A stretch of 19,649 bases of DNA from Chloroflexota bacterium (lineage in GTDB: Bacteria > Chloroflexota > Anaerolineae > Caldilineales > Caldilineaceae), in contig QEUW01000101.1 of assembly GCA_003577005.1 (NCBI GenBank), forward strand, positions 1-19,649. Direction: 5' to 3'. Below the pieces are notes generated by a model that was given only the letters and a program-made list of their open reading frames with translations, was not told where the DNA came from and ran no database searches. The position numbers and the translations under genes were made by a program. The number at the start of each line of letters is the position of its first letter. Positions within the stretch are counted from its first letter, which is position 1. This document shows, piece by piece, positions 1-6,780 of the stretch.

Positions 1-1
1 G

Positions 2-2269
2 ATGCCCCCATCGCCGACGCCGACTAATACGCCCATCGTGCGCAACCCGGTCATCGCCGCACCGTATCTGCCGGTGAAGGAGATCATCGCGCTGCCGCCA
101 TTCTTCCAGCCGGACCTCTCGATCCACGGCATCGAGATCACCCAGGGCGTCCAGTGCTTCGACACCAGCAAGGGGCTGGGCAATTGCCCGGATAACTCGC
201 TGCCGGTGAGCACCAAGAAAGATACGACAGCGCGCATCCACCTCAAATACAGCGGCATCTTTGCCACTGGGATGACCAACGTGCCGGTGCGGCTGCACAT
301 CTTTGCCAATGGCGTGGAGTACATCGCCAACGCCACCGGCAATGCCCGCCCGATGATCAACCAGGGGGTCAAGGACAGCGCCGATGTCTACTTCTACGTT
401 AATTTCAACAGCGATGTGCCGGTGCAGTTCTACGCCGTGGTCGATCCGAACAACGCCATCGCCGAGCCCAACGAGAACAACAACCGCTTCCCGGCCAGCG
501 GCACGATCACGATGAACTTCCAGAAGCGCAAGGACCTGAAGATCGTCGGCCAGCGGCTGCGTTATCACCCCTCCGGCTACACGGGGACGCAACATGCCGG
601 CGGTTGGGCGGTCAACGGCGGGGCCTCTGCCTGGCTCAATCAGTTGCTGCCCATGCGCAACAACGGCATCAACTACAAGGTCGCCAGCGGCTATCTGGAT
701 TGGACCGGCACGCTCGCCACCGGCGACGGCCAGCACGACCTGATCCGCTACCTCAACCAGTCGTATGTGTTGCAGCTGATCTTCAATGCGCTCTTCGGTG
801 TGCAGGGCCAATACGTGGGTGCCAACCATGTCTACGGCTGGGCGCCCAATGATGGCTACAGCGGCGGCCACGCCGATATGCCGGTCTACCCACACGCCGG
901 TGGCCTGGGCATCGTCGGCATCGGCACCGACCGCACGTCCGATGGCAGCAACAGCACCGACAATGCCGGCGGCGGGGCGCTGATCTTCGGCCACGAACTG
1001 GTGCATGACTATGATGTCAAACACACCAACACGGCGGATGCCTGCGGCTCGTCCGATAGCAGCTCGGCCTGGCCGTACGCCACATCAAGCATCCAGGAGT
1101 TTGGCTTCAACCCTATCACCGGCAAGATCTACGACCCGGCCACGACGCACGACATCTTGAGTTACTGTCCGGCCAGTGGCTCGAAACAGGGGTGGATCTC
1201 GCCCTACACGTGGAACTACATGTTCAATAAGCTGGCGCCGGGCGGCAGCGTCACGGCTGCGGCTGCCGAAGAAGAGACCGGCGTCTTCCGGCTGACTCAG
1301 GCACAGAAGTCGCTGGCAGTGAGCGCCACCATCTACAACCCGGCGGCCGAGGGTTTCGATCCCGCGGTGCCGGGCAAGCTGGGCGACCTGCATCTGGTCG
1401 AGACTGGCGTCGAGTTGACGCTGGCAGGTGAGGGCTACGCCATCCAGTTGCGCCAGGGTGAGGAGGTGCTGGCGACCCAACCGTTCAGCATCAGCTTCCA
1501 GAGCGAGTATAGCCACAGCGCCCACAGCGCCCACGACGGCCACGGCGGTGACGAGGAAGGGCCGATCCACCAGGCTGATGTCGCCTTTATCATGCCGTGG
1601 GTGGAGGGCGCCGATGCGGTGGTGCTACTCCATGGCGACCAGGTGCTCGATACACGGGCAGTCAGCGCCAATGCACCGGTGGTCACCATCACCGACCCCA
1701 ACGCCCCCGCCGAATGGCCCGCCGGCACAGTGCAGACGCTCAGTTGGGAAGGTAGCGATGCCGACGGCGATGCGTTGCGCTACACGGTGCTCTTTAGCGC
1801 CGACGGCGGCGGCGAATGGCAGATCATGGCGACCGAGTTGGCGACAAGCTCGCTGCCCATCGATGTGGACGCCATGGCGGGCACGACCGCTGGCCGTTTC
1901 CGGATCATCGCCACCGACGGCGTCAACACGGGCGCCGCCGAGTCGGCCAGCGTGACCATCCCCAACAAGGCGCCGGTGGCGCAGATCAGCGAGCCGGTGA
2001 GCGGAGCGACCTTTATCCCCGGCCAGTTGGTGGTGCTCTACGGCAACGCCATCGACCTAGAAGAGGGCACGCTGCCCGAAGAGGCGCTCCAGTGGTCGAG
2101 CGACCGCCAGGGCGAATTGGGGACTGGCGTCTCGTTGCCGGTCAACAACCTGGAGCCAGGCGAACATGTGATCACGTTGAGCGTTGCCGACAGCCAGGGC
2201 GCCGCGACCAGTGCGACGACGACAATCTTCGTCGGCTATCGCAACCTGCTGCCGCTGATTTCAAACTAG
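2..2269 (+). CDS. Secreted metzincin-like zinc metalloprotease with CARDB and Ig-like domains (5' partial)
   Basis: Probably an extracellular zinc endopeptidase. The reading frame begins at the window edge inside a Ser/Thr/Pro linker (PSPTPTNTP), so the signal peptide and true start are most likely upstream and residue 1 here is arbitrary. Residues about 38-165 resemble a CARDB adhesion domain (ends with the typical VDPNNAIAEPNENNN). The catalytic region carries HELVHDYDVKH at 331-341, the HExxHxxxxxH spacing of metzincins but with Asp338 where Gly is usual, followed by HDILSYC at 383-389 in the place of the Met-turn, with Leu for Met. Residues 504-520 are a His/Asp/Glu-rich loop. Two beta-sandwich (Fn3/Ig/PKD-like) repeats follow at about 560-660 and 661-745. 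The last residues, NLLPLISN, resemble the tail of the next secreted protease. The exact family is not recognised; a zinc protease is likely, activity is inferred. Confidence 0.8.
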   Translation: MPPSPTPTNTPIVRNPVIAAPYLPVKEIIALPPFFQPDLSIHGIEITQGVQCFDTSKGLGNCPDNSLPVSTKKDTTARIHLKYSGIFATGMTNVPVRLHIFANGVEYIANATGNARPMINQGVKDSADVYFYVNFNSDVPVQFYAVVDPNNAIAEPNENNNRFPASGTITMNFQKRKDLKIVGQRLRYHPSGYTGTQHAGGWAVNGGASAWLNQLLPMRNNGINYKVASGYLDWTGTLATGDGQHDLIRYLNQSYVLQLIFNALFGVQGQYVGANHVYGWAPNDGYSGGHADMPVYPHAGGLGIVGIGTDRTSDGSNSTDNAGGGALIFGHELVHDYDVKHTNTADACGSSDSSSAWPYATSSIQEFGFNPITGKIYDPATTHDILSYCPASGSKQGWISPYTWNYMFNKLAPGGSVTAAAAEEETGVFRLTQAQKSLAVSATIYNPAAEGFDPAVPGKLGDLHLVETGVELTLAGEGYAIQLRQGEEVLATQPFSISFQSEYSHSAHSAHDGHGGDEEGPIHQADVAFIMPWVEGADAVVLLHGDQVLDTRAVSANAPVVTITDPNAPAEWPAGTVQTLSWEGSDADGDALRYTVLFSADGGGEWQIMATELATSSLPIDVDAMAGTTAGRFRIIATDGVNTGAAESASVTIPNKAPVAQISEPVSGATFIPGQLVVLYGNAIDLEEGTLPEEALQWSSDRQGELGTGVSLPVNNLEPGEHVITLSVADSQGAATSATTTIFVGYRNLLPLISN

Positions 2270-2275
2270 CCTCTC

Positions 2276-2302
2276 GGCCCCCGGAGAAGAACACCGGGGG
2301 CC
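2276..2302 (+). terminator. Hairpin just after the metalloprotease stop
   Basis: Perfect 9-bp stem ggcccccgg / ccgggggcc with a 9-nt loop, starting 7 nt after the stop codon at 2269. There is no T-run behind it, so intrinsic termination is inferred from position and strength alone. Confidence 0.55.
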
Positions 2303-2349
2303 TCCCCAACCACGGCGGATGATGCCATTCGCCGCCTCACTTTTCTCCT

Positions 2350-2380
2350 GGAGACCCGACCGCACAGCGGTCGGGTCTCC
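2350..2380. terminator. Perfect 14-bp GC-rich hairpin
   Basis: Arms 2350-2363 (ggagacccgaccgc) and 2367-2380 are exact reverse complements around a 3-nt loop (aca). A short T-run lies on the left side (2341-2344) and gctttgg on the right, so it could stop transcription from either direction. It is the second hairpin in tandem behind the metalloprotease gene. Confidence 0.7.
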
Positions 2381-3003
2381 GCTTTGGATGCACCCTATCC
2401 TGACCCGCGCCAGCCACTGCGGGGCGCCTGTCCACTGCCATTGTTTAGCCGGTCCACCCGGCGCCGGCCAGCTAGGTTAGAAACCTGTGATCAAGCAGTA
2501 GAGCATTATTTTATGCTAAACAGTAAGTTTTTACAGTACAAAACAGCAAGGAATTTGTAAGCCCAGAGCGCAACTTGGATCTAGATTTATCATCCAATAC
2601 CTGCTATCATCACGGTAATCTCCTTTATTTATTCTCTTTTATTTAACCAGTTTCTTCAGCGCCAAAACAAAGACTTGTGCTACACCTTTGACCCAATGCC
2701 AGTCGATCACGAATTTGTGGCGCCTGTGTTCATACCGTTGTCTCGTCTGGACAGAGCAGGACACAGACACCACCGTTGCGAACTTAATTTGCGATCCACT
2801 GAATATTGAGGAAAGCATATGAATGCATGTGTATCGGAGGTACGCACTCCTCATTTGCTGTTAGCTTCTTTACGGCGCGCTCGTGACCATTTGTCTTGGG
2901 GTGGTGTGTAGAGAAGTCCTCCAAGCCTCAACCTCTTTCAGCGCACATACCCTATAGCAAAGCCCTTCAATCCTCATATCCACAGAAAAGGAGAAGCTGA
3001 TCG
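2381..3003. other. Gene-poor, AT-richer region upstream of the subtilase
   Basis: No convincing gene of normal size. Base composition shifts to AT-richer sequence from about 2480 to 2860, unlike both flanks. It holds a 30-codon open frame with a good ribosome site (2819-2911, listed separately) and, on the minus strand, an AAAGGAG (2620-2626) in front of a GTG at 2613 that runs only seven codons before a stop, which looks like a decayed gene start. The subtilase promoter should lie in the right part; I found no convincing -35/-10 pair. The subtilase ribosome site AAGGAG is at 2988-2993, 10 nt before its ATG. Confidence 0.5.
2819..2911 (+). CDS. Possible 30-aa small ORF upstream of the subtilase
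   Basis: ATG at 2819 follows GAGG at 2808-2811 with a 7-nt gap, a well-placed Shine-Dalgarno in a region otherwise without genes. The product begins MNACVSEVR and ends LSWGGV, with a basic stretch (SLRRARDH) in the middle; no signal peptide or membrane segment. The stop is 92 nt before the subtilase start. It could be a leader peptide, a decayed regulator fragment or chance. I do not recognise it. Confidence 0.22.
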   Translation: MNACVSEVRTPHLLLASLRRARDHLSWGGV

Positions 3004-6000
3004 ATGAAACAGTTCTTATCGTTTGTAGCCATCGTTGCCATCCTGTTGGCAACGATGGCTGCACCATCGTTTGCTCAGACCACGAGTTCTTCTGCAGATG
3101 ATGGCGCAGCGCAACGGGTCCAGAATGTTCGATCGAATGTCTACATTGTGCTGATGGAGACAGACCCCGTCCTCACCTATGAAGGGGACATACCCGGCTT
3201 TGAAGCCACTAAGCCGGGGAAGGGTCGCAAGATCAATCCTAACAGCGCTCATGTCAAGAAGTATGCCGGGTTTCTTGAAGCGAAACACGAGCAAGCGCTA
3301 CAGGCTGCGGGCGTCCAGAGCAACAGGAAGATCCACAATTATGTCTACGCGGTCAACGGCTTTGCGGCGCAACTAACCGAAGTAGAGGCTACCAGGCTTG
3401 CCAAGCAACCGGACGTTGTAGCCGTCCGGCCCGATGAACTGAGATACATTCAGACCGACAGCAGCCCGGCTTTCCTCGGCTTGACCGCTCCCGGGGGCGC
3501 CTGGCTGAGAGGATATACCGGCGAAGGCGTCGTCGTCGGCATTATCGACACCGGCATCTGGCCCGAACACCCCAGCTTCGCCGATGACGGCCGCTTTGGG
3601 CCCTCGCCGGTTGGCCCCCTCCCTTGCGAGTTTGGCAACACGGCCCAGAACTCTGCGGATGAGCCCTTTACCTGCAACAACAAACTGATCGGCGCCCGGG
3701 CGGTAATCGATACCTATCGGGCCGTCATCGGTCTGGAACCCTTCGAGTATGATTCGGCCCGTGATGATAATGGGCACGGCACCCACACCGCCTCAACAGC
3801 CGCGGGCAACGCCGGTGTCGCCGCCAGCGTCTTGGGCATGCCGCGCGGAACCATCTCTGGCATTGCCCCGCGTGCCCGTGTGGTCGCCTATAAGGCCTGT
3901 TTGAGCCTTGGCTGTTTTACCTCGGACCTGGCGGCGGCCATCGACCAGGCAGTCGCCGACGGCGTGGATGTCATCAACTATTCGATCGGTGGCGGCGCCA
4001 GCCTGACCGGCGCCGACGAGATCGCCTTCTTGTTTGCCGCCGACGCCGGCGTTTTTGTAGCCACCTCTGCCGGCAACTCCGGGCCTGGGCCCGGTACCGT
4101 TGGCGGCCCCGCATCCGCGCCCTGGATCACGGCGGTAGGCGCCAGTACCCAGCAGCGCTTCTTTCAGGGTTCGGTTGTGTTGGGCAACGGTGCAGAATAC
4201 GTTGGCGCCTCCATCACCGCGGGGACAGACTGGTTACCCCTGGTCGATGCAGCGGCAGCCGGTAGCGAATTGTGCTTTCCCGGTGAGCTGGACCCAGATA
4301 TCGTCGCTGGTAAGATTGTCCTCTGCCAGCGCGGCACCATCGGGCGGGTGGCGAAGAGCCTCGCAGTTTTTCAGGCCGGCGGCGCGGGAATGGTGATGTA
4401 TAACACCGACAATGTAGACAATCTGTTCACCGATACACACTGGGTGCCTTCTGTCCATACGGATCTTACCCCTGGGCTGGAGATAAAGGCCTATATCGCC
4501 AGCAACACTGAACCAACCGCCAAGATCAACCCCGGTGGCGTCGTCTCCACATGGCCCCAGGCCCCGTCGATGACCATCTTCTCCTCGCGCGGCCCCAATC
4601 CGGTCGCCCCAGATATTATCAAGCCGGACATTACCGCACCCGGTCTCCAGATTTTGGCCGGTCACTCCCCGACGCCCGGCCCAGATAGTGTCCCAGGCGA
4701 GTTGTTCCAGGCAATTGCCGGGACATCGATGTCGAGCCCTCATATTGCCGGGGTCTTCGCTTTGGTCAAGCAGGCATACCCAGACTGGACACCGGCGATG
4801 GCCAAATCGGCTATCATGACCACCGCCTATCAAGATGTCCGCGATAACGACCGCGTCAGCCCAGCTGGCCCCTTTGCGATGGGTGCGGGCCATGTCAACC
4901 CCGGTGGCAAAGCGAACAAAGGCTCCCTGTTTGAGCCGGGTCTGGCATACGACGCTGGTTTTCTGGACTATCTGGGGTTCCTGTGTGATGCTGCCCCTGA
5001 GGCCTTTGCCAATCCAGAAGCCACTTGTGGCTTTCTGGCCTCCATCGGCATTCCAACTGACGCCAGTGATCTGAATCTCGCCTCGGTCGGCGTCGCTGAA
5101 CTGCCTGGCAGCCAGACGATCACCCGCACAGTGACCAGTGTGGCAAAGGAGAGAGGTTGGCGCGACTATACCGTTTCGGTCCAGCCCCCTCCAGGCTATA
5201 ATGTAACCGTCACCCCCTCCAGGATCCGGTTGCGGTCCGGGGATACGGCGACCTATGCCGTCACCTTCTCCAATGTCAATGCGCCCATCGGGGAGTGGCG
5301 CTTTGGTTCGTTAACCTGGCGCGACGCAGCAGGCCGCTATGATGTGTACAGTCCCATTGCGCTGCGCGCAACGCTCTTCAACGCGCCGTATGAGATCAGT
5401 GGAACCGGTACGGCGGGTTCCGCGAGTTTTGAGATCGAGTTTGGCTATACCGGTGATTACAGCGCCGCCGCGCACGGTTTGGAGCCAGCCGTGATCACAT
5501 TGGACAATGTGTTGCAGGACCCAGACCAGAATTTCGATCCGGATGATGGTTTTTCTGATCTGCACCAGTTCAATCTTTCCGGCGCAGCCTTCTTCCGTGT
5601 GGCGATCCCGCCTGAGGCTACAGAAACGGGCGCCGATCTGGATGTCTATGTCTTCGATCCAAGCGGACAGTTGGTCGCCTCGAGCACCCTGCCGGGCACG
5701 AACGAAGTGGTAGACATTCCCCTGCCGGCAGATGGCGCATGGAGGGTCTATGTGCATGGCTGGCTGACGCCAGGAGGCGACTCTGATTACAGCCTATACA
5801 GCTGGGTCATTTCGGCCACACCGGGCGGGAGCCTGGTCATTGACTCGGCGCCGACCTCGGCGACCATTGGGCAGACAGGAACGGTCGCCGTCAGTTGGAG
5901 CGGTCTTGCCGCCGACACGCAACATCTAGGTGTAGTCTCCCATACGGGGCCGGGTGGGATCATGGGTCTGACCCTGGTTTCAGTCGATACCGCCTTGAGC

Positions 6001-6105
6001 CAGGCCAACAATGAGAACGGCGTCCAGGCTGCTGGAATGAGCAACGCAGCACCTGACGACGACGAGCAGATTCACAAGGTTTTCTTGCCGGTGGTGAACC
6101 AGTAG
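3004..6105 (+). CDS. Secreted subtilisin-like serine protease (S8, with PA insert; cucumisin-type architecture)
   Basis: Complete 1033-residue extracellular protease. ATG at 3004 is preceded by AAGGAG. Signal peptide 1-24 (cleavage near SFA-Q). An I9-type inhibitor propeptide follows at about 45-155 (starts VYIVLMETDP). The S8 domain has the catalytic triad Asp182 (GIIDTGIWPEHPSF), His258 (DNGHGTHTAS) and Ser575 (GTSMSSPHIAG), with oxyanion-hole Asn358 (SAGNSGPG). A protease-associated (PA) domain is inserted at about 415-508, between oxyanion Asn and Ser, as in plant subtilases. Then an Fn3-like domain at about 702-789, a PPC-like beta domain at about 852-936 and a short beta-rich segment. 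The protein ends KVFLPVVNQ, similar to the tail of the upstream protease. Family and secretion are seen directly; the substrate is unknown, most likely environmental protein. Confidence 0.95.
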   Translation: MKQFLSFVAIVAILLATMAAPSFAQTTSSSADDGAAQRVQNVRSNVYIVLMETDPVLTYEGDIPGFEATKPGKGRKINPNSAHVKKYAGFLEAKHEQALQAAGVQSNRKIHNYVYAVNGFAAQLTEVEATRLAKQPDVVAVRPDELRYIQTDSSPAFLGLTAPGGAWLRGYTGEGVVVGIIDTGIWPEHPSFADDGRFGPSPVGPLPCEFGNTAQNSADEPFTCNNKLIGARAVIDTYRAVIGLEPFEYDSARDDNGHGTHTASTAAGNAGVAASVLGMPRGTISGIAPRARVVAYKACLSLGCFTSDLAAAIDQAVADGVDVINYSIGGGASLTGADEIAFLFAADAGVFVATSAGNSGPGPGTVGGPASAPWITAVGASTQQRFFQGSVVLGNGAEYVGASITAGTDWLPLVDAAAAGSELCFPGELDPDIVAGKIVLCQRGTIGRVAKSLAVFQAGGAGMVMYNTDNVDNLFTDTHWVPSVHTDLTPGLEIKAYIASNTEPTAKINPGGVVSTWPQAPSMTIFSSRGPNPVAPDIIKPDITAPGLQILAGHSPTPGPDSVPGELFQAIAGTSMSSPHIAGVFALVKQAYPDWTPAMAKSAIMTTAYQDVRDNDRVSPAGPFAMGAGHVNPGGKANKGSLFEPGLAYDAGFLDYLGFLCDAAPEAFANPEATCGFLASIGIPTDASDLNLASVGVAELPGSQTITRTVTSVAKERGWRDYTVSVQPPPGYNVTVTPSRIRLRSGDTATYAVTFSNVNAPIGEWRFGSLTWRDAAGRYDVYSPIALRATLFNAPYEISGTGTAGSASFEIEFGYTGDYSAAAHGLEPAVITLDNVLQDPDQNFDPDDGFSDLHQFNLSGAAFFRVAIPPEATETGADLDVYVFDPSGQLVASSTLPGTNEVVDIPLPADGAWRVYVHGWLTPGGDSDYSLYSWVISATPGGSLVIDSAPTSATIGQTGTVAVSWSGLAADTQHLGVVSHTGPGGIMGLTLVSVDTALSQANNENGVQAAGMSNAAPDDDEQIHKVFLPVVNQ

Positions 6106-6159
6106 CCCGCACAACGTTGTTGTGGGTAAATCAAGAATGAACTTACTCACAACACTGCC

Positions 6160-6210
6160 CCAGGGTGAACATGCCCATGCTGACTGTGTGCATGGGCATG
6201 TTCACCCTGG
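6160..6210. terminator. Perfect 20-bp inverted repeat between convergent genes
   Basis: Arms 6160-6179 and 6191-6210 are exact reverse complements with an 11-nt loop (ctgactgtgtg). It lies 55 nt after the subtilase stop and 13 nt from the 3' end of the minus-strand lipoprotein gene, so it is well placed as a bidirectional terminator. No T-run on either side. A smaller hairpin (cacaac / gttgtg) sits just upstream near 6109-6124. Confidence 0.7.
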
Positions 6211-6223
6211 ACCAAAGGAGACG

Positions 6224-6724
6224 TTACCCGCCGCGCAACTCTGGCGGCAGGTCTTCGGGCAAGACTTCATCCTTAGATGTGCATAGAAACGGCGGCCGGC
6301 TACCACCGCTGTGATAATGGTAGGTTTGGTCCCCGACCTGCAACTGGATGAACGACCCGTTGACCAACACTTGTGGGTAGCGCATATCAGGCTGGGGACA
6401 ACCCAAACTGCCGTCCGGCCACTCTACTTCCTCCACTCGTATGACATCGATCACATCTGGGGCAATGTCAAGTCGCGCCGCCAGATCGGCGATCGCCTGT
6501 GCGACCATTGGGTTCGATGCAAAATCAGGTGTCATCGTAATTTCCTCGGCGATGGCGGTTGTGGCAGTAGGAGTCGCGGGTGCGGCGCCGCCGGGTGTAG
6601 GGCCGAGGTCAGTGATCACCGGCTCGCTCTGCTCTCCTGGCTCACCCGAAGGAACAATGGGTCGGCATCCAATGAGGCCGTACAGGATAAGCACACCAAG
6701 CACTGCCTGGCCGAACTTCCTCAT
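6224..6724 (-). CDS. Small lipoprotein with C-terminal EVEWPDGSLGCPQP-type domain
   Basis: A 166-residue predicted lipoprotein. The N-terminus is a type II signal peptide with lipobox LIGC, Cys20 being the lipidation site. A Pro/Thr/Ala/Gly-rich spacer runs to about residue 62. The C-terminal domain (about 66-148) has a helix (AQAIADLAARLDI) followed by EVEWPDGSLGCPQPDM at 99-114 and a beta-rich segment ending in PFLC; Cys109 and Cys148 could form a disulfide. I have seen similar DGSLGCP-type domains in hypothetical proteins of Chloroflexota and cyanobacteria, function unknown. GGAGGG at 6734-6739 gives a strong ribosome site 9 nt from the ATG. It lies 56 nt behind glnS on the same strand and may be read with it. 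The role is not known. Confidence 0.85.
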   Translation of the reverse strand: MRKFGQAVLGVLILYGLIGCRPIVPSGEPGEQSEPVITDLGPTPGGAAPATPTATTAIAEEITMTPDFASNPMVAQAIADLAARLDIAPDVIDVIRVEEVEWPDGSLGCPQPDMRYPQVLVNGSFIQLQVGDQTYHYHSGGSRPPFLCTSKDEVLPEDLPPELRGG

Positions 6725-6780
6725 GTAGCGTTTCCCTCCGAAGCAAAAAGTTGACCCAGCGATGCATAGCTTGCAGACAG

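Noticed and set aside
1085..1570. 161-codon minus-strand frame opposite the metalloprotease
   Set aside because: Lies antisense over the zinc-site region of the real gene and has no family resemblance.
2590..2613. Seven-codon minus-strand frame behind a perfect AAAGGAG
   Set aside because: Too short to call a gene; kept only as a hint of a decayed start.
2639..2854. 71-codon minus-strand frame in the AT-richer intergenic region
   Set aside because: No ribosome site before its ATG and no recognisable domain; at most a remnant, so it was mentioned only as part of the region.
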